A stretch of 64,000 bases of DNA from Geodermatophilus poikilotrophus (GTDB taxonomy: Bacteria > Actinomycetota > Actinomycetes > Mycobacteriales > Geodermatophilaceae), in assembly GCF_900111455.1 (NCBI RefSeq), contig NZ_FOIE01000003.1, positions 62,001 through 126,000 on the forward strand, read 5' to 3'. The position numbers and the translations under genes were made by a program. A model generated the notes under the pieces. It was not told the DNA's origin, did no database searches, and saw only the letters and a program-made list of their open reading frames with translations. How positions within the stretch are numbered: position 1 is the first letter of the stretch; each line of letters starts with the position of its first letter. Below, piece by piece: positions 52,946-62,079 of this stretch.

Positions 52946-53832
52946 CCCAGTTCCTCTCGCTCCTGCTCAACGGGTTGTCGCTCGGCGCCATCTACGCGCT
53001 GATCGCGCTCGGCTTCGTGATCATCTTCAAGGCCAGCGAGGTGGTGAGCTTCACCCACGGCTCGCTGCTGCTGCTCGGCGCCTACTCCATCGCGCGGCTG
53101 TCCGAGCCGCTGGGCTTCCTGCTCGCCGTGCTCGTCGGCCTGGTGTTCACCGCGCTGGCCGCGTTCCTGATCGAGCGCTTCATCATCAACCGGCTGCGCG
53201 GCGCGCCCGTGATCAGCCTGGCGATCGTCACCATCGGCGTCGACATCATCCTGCTGACCGAGCTGATCCGGCGGATCGGCCCGGACATCCTCAACGTGCC
53301 GCACCCGTGGGGCGGGGAGTCGGTGCGCATCGGCGGCATCGGGATCACCCAGAACCGGCTGATCGCCATGGTCGTCGCCGGCGTCCTCATCGCGCTGTTC
53401 TTCGTCGCGTTCAAGTACTCGAGCTGGGGCGTGGCCATGCGCGCGTCGGCCGAGGACGGCGAGACCGCGGCGCTGATGGGCATCCGGCAGGGCCGGGTCT
53501 CCGCGCTGGCCTGGGTCGTCGCCGGCGTCCTCGCCGGGGTGGCCGCCCTGTTCCTGGTCGGCAGCCCGACACCCGGGGTCAGCTCGGCCGTCTACGCCAC
53601 GGCGCTGCGGGCCTTCCCGGCGGCCATCCTGGGCGGCCTGGACTCCACCGGCGGTGCGCTGGTGGGCGGCCTGCTCATCGGGGTCGCCGAGTCCCTGGCC
53701 GCCGGTTACCAGGAGAACCTGCTCTTCCTGGGCCGGGGCTTCGGCGAGGTCGTCCCCTACGTCGTCATGATCGCCGTCCTGCTCGTCCGGCCCTCGGGGC
53801 TCTTCGGCACCAAGGAGCTGACCCGTGTCTGA
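52942..53832 (+). CDS. livH: branched-chain amino-acid-type ABC permease (LivH)
   Basis: 296 residues with about eight membrane helices. LLLNGLSLGAIYALIALGFVIIFKASEVVSFTHGSLLLLGAY is the classic LivH start, and FKYSSWGVAMRASAEDGETAALMGI is the coupling loop for the ATPases. GGLDSTGGALVGGLLIGVAESLAAGY is the C-terminal signature. The GTG overlaps the livG stop (GTGA) with no separate ribosome site, so translation is coupled. Confidence 0.92.
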   Translation: MTQFLSLLLNGLSLGAIYALIALGFVIIFKASEVVSFTHGSLLLLGAYSIARLSEPLGFLLAVLVGLVFTALAAFLIERFIINRLRGAPVISLAIVTIGVDIILLTELIRRIGPDILNVPHPWGGESVRIGGIGITQNRLIAMVVAGVLIALFFVAFKYSSWGVAMRASAEDGETAALMGIRQGRVSALAWVVAGVLAGVAALFLVGSPTPGVSSAVYATALRAFPAAILGGLDSTGGALVGGLLIGVAESLAAGYQENLLFLGRGFGEVVPYVVMIAVLLVRPSGLFGTKELTRV

Positions 53833-55078
53833 GCAGACCGTCTCGCGCCAGGCGGGGGCCTCCCGCGCGACGTCCGCCACCCCCACCCGGCCGGGCCGGG
53901 CCGGCCGCCGTCCCGGCACCGTGGTCAAGTGGGTGCTGGTCGCCGCGCTGTTGCTCTTCCTGCTGGTCTTCCCGCTGTACTTCGACGAGTTCTGGCTGCG
54001 CACCGGCTTCGCGGTGTTCGGCGCGGCGATCGGCGCCATCGGGCTGAACCTGCTCGTGGGCACCACCGGCCAGCTGTCCCTGGCGCACGCCTTCTTCCTC
54101 GCCGTCGGCGCGGTCAGCTACACCTACATCTCCGGGGAGTCCGGCGGACTCGGCACCCGGGCCGCGCTGCAGGGGCTGGGCCTGCCGCCGATCGTCGGCA
54201 TGGTCGTCGGCGTGCTGCTCGCCGGGCTGGCCGGACTGGTCTTCAGCCCGATCGCGGCGCGGCTGCGGGGCATCTACCTCGGTGTCGCCTCGCTGGGGCT
54301 GGTCTTCATCGGCGTCCACGTGATCAACACCTGGACGCCGGTGACCGGTGGCTTCAACGGCCGCGCGGCGCCGGAGTTCTCGCTGTTCGGCTTCACCTTC
54401 GGCAACAGCGACCCGCAGCTGTGGGTGCTTGGCGTGCCGTTCCGGGAGGCCGAGCGGTTGTGGTACCTCGGGCTGGTCCTGGCGCTGGCCGCCTACGTGT
54501 TCGCCCGCAACCTGCTGCGCAGCCGGCCCGGCCGGGCGCTGCAGACGCTGCGCGACAGCGAGGTCGCCGCGTCGGTCATGGGCGTCAACGTGCAGGCCTA
54601 CAAGGCGCGGGTGTTCCTGGTCAGCTCGATGTACGCGGGCCTGTCCGGGGTGCTCTACGCGCTGTCCATCGGCAGCATCGCCCCGGAGTCCTTCACGCTC
54701 GTCGTCTCCATCCAGTACCTGGCGATGATCGTGCTGGGCGGGCTGGGCTCGGTGGGCGGCGCGGCGCTGGGCGCGCTGTTCGTCACGGCGCTCCCGCTGC
54801 TGTTCCAGCAGTACGCCGACGTCCTGCCGCTGGTGAGCGCGCCGGGCCAGGGCGGCATCTCCGCGGGCTTCGCCGCCCGGTTCCTCTACGGCGCCGCGAT
54901 CATCCTCATCGTCCTGTTCGAGCCCGCGGGTCTCGCGGGGATCGCGCAGCGCCTCACCTCACGCTTCCGCCGGGGCCGTGCGCCCGCCCGCGGCGGAGTC
55001 TCCACACCACCCCCGGAGCAACCCGGCTCCGCACCGACCCCCTCCGACCGACCAGCACAAGGGAGCGAGACCAGATGA
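53825..55078 (+). CDS. livM: branched-chain amino-acid-type ABC permease (LivM)
   Basis: 417 residues with about ten membrane helices. GLNLLVGTTGQLSLAHAFFLAVGA is the LivM signature, RPGRALQTLRDSEVAASVMGVNVQAYKARVFLVSSMYAGLSGVLYA the ATPase-coupling region, and LGGLGSVGGAALGALFVTALP follows. A polar 30-residue N-terminus and a 45-residue Pro/Ser-rich C-terminal tail are longer than in well-studied members. GTG 53825 overlaps the livH end by 8 nt. Confidence 0.92.
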   Translation: MSEQTVSRQAGASRATSATPTRPGRAGRRPGTVVKWVLVAALLLFLLVFPLYFDEFWLRTGFAVFGAAIGAIGLNLLVGTTGQLSLAHAFFLAVGAVSYTYISGESGGLGTRAALQGLGLPPIVGMVVGVLLAGLAGLVFSPIAARLRGIYLGVASLGLVFIGVHVINTWTPVTGGFNGRAAPEFSLFGFTFGNSDPQLWVLGVPFREAERLWYLGLVLALAAYVFARNLLRSRPGRALQTLRDSEVAASVMGVNVQAYKARVFLVSSMYAGLSGVLYALSIGSIAPESFTLVVSIQYLAMIVLGGLGSVGGAALGALFVTALPLLFQQYADVLPLVSAPGQGGISAGFAARFLYGAAIILIVLFEPAGLAGIAQRLTSRFRRGRAPARGGVSTPPPEQPGSAPTPSDRPAQGSETR

Positions 55079-56322
55079 GAACAGGCAAGACTCTGCGCAC
55101 GACCACCGCGGTCGCCGCGGCCGTCGTCGTGGCGACCGCCGGCTGCAGCACCAGGGCACCGGAGGCCGGTGGAGGGGGCGGAGGAGGAGAGGGCGGCGCG
55201 GGCGGCGAGGTCACCACCGACTTCGGCGTGGAGGGGACGACGATCACGCTCGGCGTCCTCACCGACCTGACCGGCGTGTTCGCCGCGCTCGGCCAGGACA
55301 TCACCAACGCCAACCAGCTGTTCTGGCAGGACAACCAGGTCTGCGACACCTACACAGTCGAGCTCGACGTCCAGGACACCACCTACGTCCCGCAGACGGG
55401 TGTGCAGCTCTACAGCGGCATGGAGCCCAACATCCTGGCGATGCAGCAGACCATCGGCTCGCCGATCAACACCGCGCTGGCCCCGGAGTACGAGGCCGAC
55501 CAGATCGTCAACTTCCCGTCGGCCTGGGCGCGCACCCTCACCGAGATCCCCGGCACCGGCGTCGTCGGCGCCACCTATGACGTCGAGCTGGCCAACGGGT
55601 ACGCCTACCTCTTCGAGCAGGGCCTGCTGCAGGACGGGGCCACCGTCGGGCACATCTACTTCGAGGGCGAGTACGGCGAGAACGGCCTGGCCGGCAGCGA
55701 GGCGGTGGCCGAGGAGCGCGGGCTGACGATCATCCCCGCGCAGATTAAGTCCGCCGACCAGGACATGACCGCGCAGATCACCCAATTCGCCGCGGCCGGC
55801 GTCGACGCGATCGCGCTCACCGTCGCGCCCACGCAGACGGCCTCCGCGGCCGGCGTGGCGGCGGCCCAGGGCCTCAACGTCCCGATCATCGGCAGCAACC
55901 CGGTCTTCGCGCCGGGCCTGCTGCAGGGGCCGGCCGCGCAGGCGCTCAAGGACAACCTCTACGTGTCCAGCCCGGTCTCGGCCTTCGACGCCCAGCCCGA
56001 GCTGCTCGCGCAGTACCAGGAGGCCTACCCGAACGTGCAGCCGAGCCTCGGCGTGCTCGTCGGCTACGGCATGAGCGCGATCATGAAGCAGGTCCTCGAC
56101 GCGGCCTGCGAGAACGGTGACCTCACCCGAGCGGGTGTGGTCAACGCCTTCAACGAGCTGCAGAACGTCGACACCGGCGGCCTTGTCGTCCCGATCGACG
56201 GCTTCGAGACCGGACGCTCGCCCAGCCTGCAGAGCTTCATCCTGCGGCCGGCCGACGTCCCGGGTGGCGCCACCGTCGTCCAGGAGGCGTTCGAGGGCGA
56301 GTTCGCGGAGGGCCTCCGCTGA
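55075..56322 (+). CDS. branched-chain amino-acid-type ABC substrate-binding lipoprotein (LivK-like)
   Basis: 415 residues. Signal peptide with lipobox VATAGC (Cys about 24), a Gly/Glu-rich tether, then a Peripla_BP_6 fold: TITLGVLTDLTGVFAALGQDITNANQLFWQDNQVCDTYTVELDVQDTTYVPQTG, SAWARTLTEIPGTG and GVDAIALTVAPTQTASAAGVAAAQGLNVPIIGSNPVF. Binding-pocket residues cannot be matched confidently to leucine, so specificity is open. GGGAGCGAGA lies upstream of ATG 55075, which overlaps the livM stop (ATGA). Last gene of the operon. Confidence 0.9.
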   Translation: MRTGKTLRTTTAVAAAVVVATAGCSTRAPEAGGGGGGGEGGAGGEVTTDFGVEGTTITLGVLTDLTGVFAALGQDITNANQLFWQDNQVCDTYTVELDVQDTTYVPQTGVQLYSGMEPNILAMQQTIGSPINTALAPEYEADQIVNFPSAWARTLTEIPGTGVVGATYDVELANGYAYLFEQGLLQDGATVGHIYFEGEYGENGLAGSEAVAEERGLTIIPAQIKSADQDMTAQITQFAAAGVDAIALTVAPTQTASAAGVAAAQGLNVPIIGSNPVFAPGLLQGPAAQALKDNLYVSSPVSAFDAQPELLAQYQEAYPNVQPSLGVLVGYGMSAIMKQVLDAACENGDLTRAGVVNAFNELQNVDTGGLVVPIDGFETGRSPSLQSFILRPADVPGGATVVQEAFEGEFAEGLR

Positions 56323-56342
56323 CCCTGCGGTGAACCACTGGC

Positions 56343-56372
56343 GGCGCCCCCTCCCGGTCGGGAGGGGGCGCC
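56343..56372 (+). terminator. strong terminator of liv-type operon
   Basis: GGCGCCCCCTCCC (56343-56355), loop GGTC, GGGAGGGGGCGCC (56360-56372): a perfect 13-bp stem 20 nt after the binding-protein stop. No U-tract, as usual in actinobacteria. It lies just before the end of the converging MFS gene and can serve both. Confidence 0.9.
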
Positions 56373-56426
56373 GTCGCGTTCGGCGGACGGCACCTGGCCG
56401 CGGTGTCGTCCGGCAGGACGACGGTG

Positions 56427-57581
56427 TCACAGCCGACCGCGGCGGGCGACCGGGAGCAGCCGGAGGGCGAGGAGTGCCGTCAGCACCGCGGCGACCTGCA
56501 GCGGCAGCCAGGCCGGTGCCGACCGGGCCGCGGTCGCCATGAGGAACGGCACGGCGAAGCCGAGGTAGGCGCACGCGAGGAACACCGACGTCAGCTCGCC
56601 CCGGCGCGTGGGCGCGGCCAGCCGGCCGGTGACCGTGAGCCCGGCCGCCAGGCACAGCCCGCCGCCGGACCCCAGCAGGGGCGCTGCGGCCAGCAGCCAC
56701 GGCCAGGCGCCGGTGGCCACGAAGGCCGCCGCTGCACCGAACCCGACCGCGCCGAGGGCGGCACCGGTGACGGCGGTCCACGACTCCAGCCGGCGCTGGA
56801 GACCGGCCACGAGCGTCCCTGCGCCGAGCGTCACCCCGGCGAGCACCCCGGTGACCGCGACCCCGCCGGCCGGCAGCTCGCCCAGCAGCGGCACGGCCGA
56901 GATGACCGACGAGGGGAAGGCGTAGACGCAGATCGCGACCGGGGCCAGCACGGTCGCGGCGAGCAGCGCGCTGCCCGGGGGCAGCAGCGGGACGGCGGGA
57001 CTGCCGGTGGTGCGCCGTCCGCCGGGGGACGGCACGACGGTCTCGGGCACCGGCAGCGCCAACACCAGTCCCACGCCGACCAGCACCGTGTGCAGGAGGT
57101 ACGGCAGGACCGTGGGCGCCGGCGCGAACTGACCCAGCAGCCCGCTGGTGAGCGGCCCGAGGGAGAACCCCGCCGTCATGGCGACCGCGGCTCGCCGTCC
57201 CCCCGCACCCTCCCCGGAGGCGACGGACAGCTCGGCGACCCACGCGCTCGCGACGCTGAACACGACGCCGCTGACGACGCCCTGCAGGAAGCGGGCGGCG
57301 AAGAGCAGGGTCAGCGAGTCGCCGGCCGCGGCGAAGGCCAGTGACGCCACCCCGGCGAGGACCACGCCGGGGATGGCCACGCGGCGACGACCCAGCCGGT
57401 CCGACAGCGGGCCGGCCAGGAACAGCGCGGGCACCAGGCCGGCGGCGTAGCAGCCGAAGAGCGCGGTCAGCACCTCGGGGGAGAGGCCGAGCCGCTCCTG
57501 GTAGACCAGCAGCAGCGGCGTGGGGACGTTCGTACCGGCCGCGACCGCGAACAACGTGAACACCGCTCGCCTCCAGGCCAC
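56427..57581 (-). CDS. MFS transporter
   Basis: 384 residues with about 12 helices. FGCYAAGLVPALFLAGPLSDRLGRRRVAIPGV (loop 2-3 signature GPLSDRLGRR), FAARFLQGVVSGVVFSVASAWVAEL and a second-half ALGAVGFGAAAAFVATG. The general pattern is of drug/proton antiporter-like carriers with no identifiable substrate. GTG 57581 used. Converges with the liv-type operon and is divergent from the thiolase gene; the gap 57582-57703 holds no clear palindrome. Confidence 0.85.
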   Translation of the reverse strand: MAWRRAVFTLFAVAAGTNVPTPLLLVYQERLGLSPEVLTALFGCYAAGLVPALFLAGPLSDRLGRRRVAIPGVVLAGVASLAFAAAGDSLTLLFAARFLQGVVSGVVFSVASAWVAELSVASGEGAGGRRAAVAMTAGFSLGPLTSGLLGQFAPAPTVLPYLLHTVLVGVGLVLALPVPETVVPSPGGRRTTGSPAVPLLPPGSALLAATVLAPVAICVYAFPSSVISAVPLLGELPAGGVAVTGVLAGVTLGAGTLVAGLQRRLESWTAVTGAALGAVGFGAAAAFVATGAWPWLLAAAPLLGSGGGLCLAAGLTVTGRLAAPTRRGELTSVFLACAYLGFAVPFLMATAARSAPAWLPLQVAAVLTALLALRLLPVARRGRL

Positions 57582-57703
57582 CGCGGCACCCTACGGAGGC
57601 GCCGCCGACTCCGCGCGCGACGTGCGGAGAGGCCACTGCGGCACGACCGGTCGCACGGGGGCAGACTCACGGGTGCCCGACGGTGACGAACGAGGAGGAC
57701 CCC

Positions 57704-58915
57704 GTGCGCGATGCGGTCATCTGCGAGCCCCTGCGGACCCCGGTCGGTGGCTTCGGCGGCTCCCTGCGCGACGTGCCGGTGCAGGAGCTCGCGGCCACGG
57801 TGGTCCGTGCGGTGGTGGAGCGCACCGGGCTGCCGCCGGAGTCGGTGGACGACGTCCTGCTCGGGCACTGCTACCCGACGATGGAGGCCCCGGCGCTCGG
57901 CCGGGTCGCCGCGCTGGACGCCGGGCTGCCGGTGACCGCCTCGGGCATCCAGCTCGACCGCCGCTGCGGCTCGGGCCTGCAGGCGGTGCTGTACGCGGCG
58001 ATGGCGGTGCAGTCGGGCAGCTCGGACGTCGTGCTGGCCGGTGGCGCGGAGTCGATGAGCAACGCGCCGTTCTACTCCACCGCCATGCGCTGGGGCGTCA
58101 AGGCCGGGCCGGGTGTGCTGCTGCAGGACGGCCTGGCCCGCGGCCGGGTGACCGCCGGAGGTCAGCACCACCCGGTGCCCGGCGGGATGCTGGAGACGGC
58201 GGAGAACCTGCGCCGGGAGTACCGGATCAGCCGCGAGGAGCAGGACGAGTACGCCGTCCGCAGCCACCAGCGGGCCGCCGCCGCGGCCGAGGCGGGCCGG
58301 TTCGCCGACGAGATCGTGCCGGTGACGGTCAAGCAGCGGAAGACCGAGGTCGTCGTCGACCGCGACGAGCACATCCGCCCGGACTCCAACGTCGAGACCC
58401 TCGCCAAGCTGCGCCCGATCATGGGCCGGGACGACCCGGAGGCCACCGTCACCGCGGGCAACGCCAGCGGGCAGAACGACGGCGCCGCGGTCTGCGTGGT
58501 CACCTCGCCGGAGAAGGCCGCCGAGCTCGGCCTGCGCCCGCTGGCCCGGCTGGTGTCCTGGGCGGTGGCCGGCGTCCCGCCGAAGACCATGGGCATCGGC
58601 CCGGTGCCGGCCACCGCCAAGGCGCTCGCGCTGGCCGACGTCAAGCTCGCCGAGGTCGACCTCATCGAGCTCAACGAGGCGTTCGCCAGCCAGGTGCTGG
58701 CGGTGACCCGCGAGTGGGGCTTCACCGACGCCGACTTCGAGCGGACCAACGTCAACGGCTCGGGTATCTCGCTGGGCCACCCGGTGGGGGCCACCGGCGG
58801 GCGCATCCTGGCGACGCTCACCCGCGAGATGGCCCGCCGCGACGCCCGCTACGGGCTGGAGACGATGTGCATCGGCGGCGGCCAGGGCCTCGCCGCCCTG
58901 TTCGAGCGGGTCTGA
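57704..58915 (+). CDS. acetyl-CoA C-acyltransferase (thiolase)
   Basis: 403 residues. Active-site Cys88 in LDRRCGSGLQ, the GGAESMSNAPF block, and NVNGSGISLGHPVGATGGR with catalytic His, plus METMCIGGGQGLAALFE with the second Cys near the C-terminus. Condenses or cleaves acyl-CoA (acetoacetyl-CoA formation or beta-oxidation). GTG 57704 is preferred because GAGGAGG stands 6 nt upstream; the in-frame GTG 57683 lies before that site. It is followed by an SDR of the acetoacetyl/3-oxoacyl reductase type. Confidence 0.92.
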   Translation: MRDAVICEPLRTPVGGFGGSLRDVPVQELAATVVRAVVERTGLPPESVDDVLLGHCYPTMEAPALGRVAALDAGLPVTASGIQLDRRCGSGLQAVLYAAMAVQSGSSDVVLAGGAESMSNAPFYSTAMRWGVKAGPGVLLQDGLARGRVTAGGQHHPVPGGMLETAENLRREYRISREEQDEYAVRSHQRAAAAAEAGRFADEIVPVTVKQRKTEVVVDRDEHIRPDSNVETLAKLRPIMGRDDPEATVTAGNASGQNDGAAVCVVTSPEKAAELGLRPLARLVSWAVAGVPPKTMGIGPVPATAKALALADVKLAEVDLIELNEAFASQVLAVTREWGFTDADFERTNVNGSGISLGHPVGATGGRILATLTREMARRDARYGLETMCIGGGQGLAALFERV

Positions 58916-58985
58916 AGAGGACCCCCTACCCCCCACCGCTCGCGAGCTCGCGGCGGGACCCTCCAGGGGGCCAGCCTTCCCTTCG
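58916..58985. repeat. dispersed GC-rich intergenic repeat (copy i)
   Basis: A compact copy within the thiolase-SDR pair: GAAGAGGACCCCCTACCCCC, then CGCTCGCGAGCTCGCGGCGG with a central CGCGAGCTCGCG palindrome, then GGACCCTCCAGGGGGCC and AAGG-type flank. Same order of blocks as copy d. Confidence 0.6.
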
Positions 58986-59002
58986 AGTAGAGGAGCTGCC
59001 GC

Positions 59003-59770
59003 ATGTCCAACCCCAGCGACCAGCAGCGCGTCGCGATCGTCACCGGCGCGGCCCGCGGCATCGGCGCCGCCACTGCGCAGCGGCTGGCCGAGGACGGCTT
59101 CGCGGTGGCGGTGGTCGACCTCGACGAGTCCTCGACCGCCGCCACGGTCCAGGCGATCGAGGCCGCCGGCGGCCGGGCCCTCGGGGTGGGCGCCGACGTC
59201 GGAGATGCCGACCAGGTGCAGGCCGCCGTCGAGCGGGTCGCCACGGAGCTCGGCCCGCCGTTGGTGCTGGTGAACAACGCCGGCGTCACGCGCGACAACC
59301 TGCTGTTCAAGATGACCGACGCCGACTGGGACCTGGTCATGCACGTGCACCTGCGCGGCTCGTTCCTCATGACCCGGGCGGTGCAGCCGCACATGGTCCA
59401 GGCCGGCTGGGGCCGGGTGGTCAACCTGTCGAGCACCTCGGCACTGGGCAACCGCGGCCAGGCCAACTACGCCACCGCCAAGGCCGGTCTGCAGGGGTTC
59501 ACGAAGACCCTGGCGATCGAGCTGGGCAAGTTCGGCGTCACCGCCAACGCGATCGCGCCGGGCTTCATCCAGACCGAGATGACCAAGGCGACTGCCGAGC
59601 GCATCGGCCGCGACTGGGAGGAGTACGTCGCCGAGCGGGCCGCGGCGATCCCGGTGCAGCGGGGAGGCGTGCCTGCGGACATCGCGCACACCGTCTCGTT
59701 CTTCGTCAGCGAGGGCGCCGGGTTCGTCTCCGGGCAGGTCGTCTACGTCGCCGGGGGCCCGCGGGGCTGA
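59003..59770 (+). CDS. 3-oxoacyl/acetoacetyl-CoA-type SDR (FabG-like)
   Basis: 255 residues. TGAARGIG (14-21), NNAG (91-94), Ser143 (NLSSTSALGNRGQ), Tyr156 and Lys160 (NYATAK), and PGFIQTEMT after strand six. SSTSALGNRGQANYATAKAG is typical of FabG/PhaB-type reductases that act on 3-oxoacyl-ACP or -CoA. Next to a thiolase it could reduce the thiolase product (acetoacetyl-CoA) or act in beta-oxidation. No PHA synthase is nearby. GAGGAGC precedes ATG 59003. It meets the DUF2254 gene tail to tail with 3 nt between. Confidence 0.9.
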   Translation: MSNPSDQQRVAIVTGAARGIGAATAQRLAEDGFAVAVVDLDESSTAATVQAIEAAGGRALGVGADVGDADQVQAAVERVATELGPPLVLVNNAGVTRDNLLFKMTDADWDLVMHVHLRGSFLMTRAVQPHMVQAGWGRVVNLSSTSALGNRGQANYATAKAGLQGFTKTLAIELGKFGVTANAIAPGFIQTEMTKATAERIGRDWEEYVAERAAAIPVQRGGVPADIAHTVSFFVSEGAGFVSGQVVYVAGGPRG

Positions 59771-59773
59771 GCG

Positions 59774-61141
59774 TCAACCCGCCGGTCGCAGCCACTGCCC
59801 GGCCAGGGCCGCGTCGACCGTCCGGGCCCACCGCTGCACGTCTTCGGCCGTGCGCCCCGGCGGCGGGCTGGCGCAGCTCTGCTCGACCAGTGCGTCCCGT
59901 TCGTGCCGGAGGGCCTCACGCTGCAGTGGCGTGTGGGCCCGCCACGCCACCTCGGCCAGCAACCCGAACAACCGGTCGACGACGGTGAGGTCCTCCCGGC
60001 CGTAGTGGCGGACCTGGGTCACCCCGAGGTCCAGCAGCTCGGGGAAGGTCCAGGACCGCAGGACCAGCCGCTCGGCGCCGTCCTCGTCGGTCAGCCGGCG
60101 GTGCCAGGTGTCCCGCACGGCCGCATCGCCCAGCAGTGCCGAGACGTGCGAAAGCGCGTGCCCGGCGGTCGTCGGGTCGTTGATGCCGGGGGAGAGGGCC
60201 CGGGCGGCGATGTCCACCAGTTTGCGCAGCCCGTAGCTGGGATCGGCGACGTCGCCCCGCTCGTGGCCCAGGTCGACCGAGCGTTGCAGCGCCCCCTCCA
60301 GCTCATCCACCGGGACGGCGTCCCCGGCGCCCTGCGGCCACGCCCAGGCCATCGGGGCGCCGGCGACGACCGGGTCCCCGGGGCGCCGGTCGAGCAGCAG
60401 CACGGCGCCGCAGCCGGTGACCGCCTCGAGCAGCGGACCGTCGGCGACCTGTACGAGGAAGCCGCTCGACCGCGCGCACAGCGGGCGGGCGCTGCCGGGG
60501 ACCTCCGGGAGCGGACCGTCGGGCTGGTCCCCCTGGCGCTCCTGCAACCGCGCCCGCGTGCGGGAGGACTCGTCGTGGACGTCGCGCATCATCGTCTCGA
60601 CGCGGAGCTGGCGGGTCTGGTGGCTCAGGAAGGTCACCAGGGCCGCCACGGACGCCAGCATCAGCAGGAACGCGACGGTGACCGAGATCCGCGGGACGAA
60701 CGAGCTGCCCTGGGCCTCGTCGGCCGAGCGGACGGTGCGCAGCACCACCAGCGCGTAGACGAAGGTGCCCAGCAGCACGCCCAGACAGGTCTGCACCACC
60801 CGATCGCGGACGAAGGTCTGCAGGAGCCGGGGCGAGTACTGGCTGCTGGCCAGCTGCAGGGTGACGATCGTCAGCGAGAAGAGCAGCGTCGTCGCCGAGA
60901 TCAGCGACGAGGCGATCGCCGAGAGGAGGGTGCGGGCAGCCGACGGTCCGCCGGTGAACACGAAGCGGATCGGGTCGTCGCCGAAGGCCAGCTCCTGGTC
61001 CAGCTCGGTGAGCCCGATGCCGAGCCCCACGGCGGCGAGGATCGCGGCGGCGGGCAGCGGCCACAGCGCCCCGCTGACTGCTCCCCGCAGCGCCTCTACG
61101 CGTCCCCCGCGCGGCCTCGACGTCACAGGGCCCCACCTCAC
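59774..61141 (-). CDS. DUF2254 membrane protein
   Basis: 455 residues. Four membrane helices in the first 200 residues (WPLPAAAILAAVGLGIGLTEL; SAIASSLISATTLLFSLTIVTLQLASSQYSPRLLQTFVRDRVVQ; LGVLLGTFVYALVVLRTV; ISVTVAFLLMLASVAALVTF) contain the DUF2254 hallmark SQYSPRLL..F. The C-terminal half is soluble with KLVDIAARALSPGINDPTTA, also diagnostic. Function unknown. GTG 61141 overlaps the upstream DUF1206 stop (GTGA), so it is the last gene of a three-gene membrane-protein operon. Confidence 0.88.
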   Translation of the reverse strand: MRWGPVTSRPRGGRVEALRGAVSGALWPLPAAAILAAVGLGIGLTELDQELAFGDDPIRFVFTGGPSAARTLLSAIASSLISATTLLFSLTIVTLQLASSQYSPRLLQTFVRDRVVQTCLGVLLGTFVYALVVLRTVRSADEAQGSSFVPRISVTVAFLLMLASVAALVTFLSHQTRQLRVETMMRDVHDESSRTRARLQERQGDQPDGPLPEVPGSARPLCARSSGFLVQVADGPLLEAVTGCGAVLLLDRRPGDPVVAGAPMAWAWPQGAGDAVPVDELEGALQRSVDLGHERGDVADPSYGLRKLVDIAARALSPGINDPTTAGHALSHVSALLGDAAVRDTWHRRLTDEDGAERLVLRSWTFPELLDLGVTQVRHYGREDLTVVDRLFGLLAEVAWRAHTPLQREALRHERDALVEQSCASPPPGRTAEDVQRWARTVDAALAGQWLRPAG

Positions 61142-62079
61142 GTCGACGGGTCGCGGTCGGGGTAGCGGGCGCGGGCCAGCGCGTACACGCCGAACGCGGC
61201 GAAGCCGGCGGCGACCGCGCCCAGCAGCCAGGGCCCGGCGTCGACCGATGCTATGGCGGTCATCGCGCCGTCCAGGCCGGTGGCGGTGGAGACGTCGGCG
61301 GTGGCAGCCGCCTGCCACAGCAGCACTCCCACCAGGCCGAACGCGACGCCCTTGGCGACGTAGCCGACCCGCCCGACCGCCTCGATCACCGGCTCCCAGC
61401 GGTCGGGGGCGGTGGGCAGGTCGATGTCCTTCATGAAGCCGCCGGTCAGCCCCCGCACCAGCGTGTAGAGCCCAACGGCGACCACGCCGGCCGCGACGAG
61501 GAGGACCAGCGCCGCCCCTCCCGGCACCTCCAGCGTCTCACCGGTGAGCTCGCGCAGCCGCTCGTCGGCCTCGTACTCCAGGCCGAGGGCGAACAGCAGC
61601 CCGGTCGCCCCGAGGACGGCGTAGACGGCCGCCTTGGCCAGGCACTTCGCGCAGACGAACGCCGTCCGCAGGACGTGCCGGCGGTCGAGCAGCCCCCGCC
61701 ACCACAGCAGCACCTCCCCGGCCTGCCACAGCGCCAGGCCCAGCATCCCCAGGCCGATCAGCCAGAGCAGCACCGTGCCGCCCGGCGTGCCGGCGACCGC
61801 CTGCAGCGCGCCGGTCTGGTCGGCGTCGGTGCGGGCGCTGCCGCGCGCCAGCTGCGCCGCCAGCCAGCCGATGAGCAGGTGCAGGACGCCGTAGGCGATC
61901 AGGCCGACCCGGGCGACCGCCTCGAGCACCGGGTGGTCGGTGACACCACGGGCGGACTCGACCAGCCGGTGGATCCAGCCCCGTTGCAGGAGGAGGACCC
62001 CGTCCTCCGCGCCGTTCGCGGGCTCACGGTGAGCCACTGGACGGGACCGCGAGGGGCGGGGGGCAGGGGGGTCCTCCAT
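61138..62079 (-). CDS. DUF1206 membrane protein (second paralogue)
   Basis: 313 residues with about six membrane helices in three similar hairpins, each opened by an 'R-V-G-(Y/L)-(I/V)-A-Y/K-G' unit (VARVGLIAYGVLHLLIGWLA; VGRVGYVAKGVAFGLVGVLLW), the DUF1206 signature. The start ATG 62079 overlaps the stop of the first paralogue by one base. The first 35 residues (MEDPPAPRPSRSRPVAHREP...) are encoded by a copy of the dispersed repeat and are absent from the paralogue. GTG 62037 is an alternative start. Function unknown. Confidence 0.85.
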   Translation of the reverse strand: MEDPPAPRPSRSRPVAHREPANGAEDGVLLLQRGWIHRLVESARGVTDHPVLEAVARVGLIAYGVLHLLIGWLAAQLARGSARTDADQTGALQAVAGTPGGTVLLWLIGLGMLGLALWQAGEVLLWWRGLLDRRHVLRTAFVCAKCLAKAAVYAVLGATGLLFALGLEYEADERLRELTGETLEVPGGAALVLLVAAGVVAVGLYTLVRGLTGGFMKDIDLPTAPDRWEPVIEAVGRVGYVAKGVAFGLVGVLLWQAAATADVSTATGLDGAMTAIASVDAGPWLLGAVAAGFAAFGVYALARARYPDRDPST

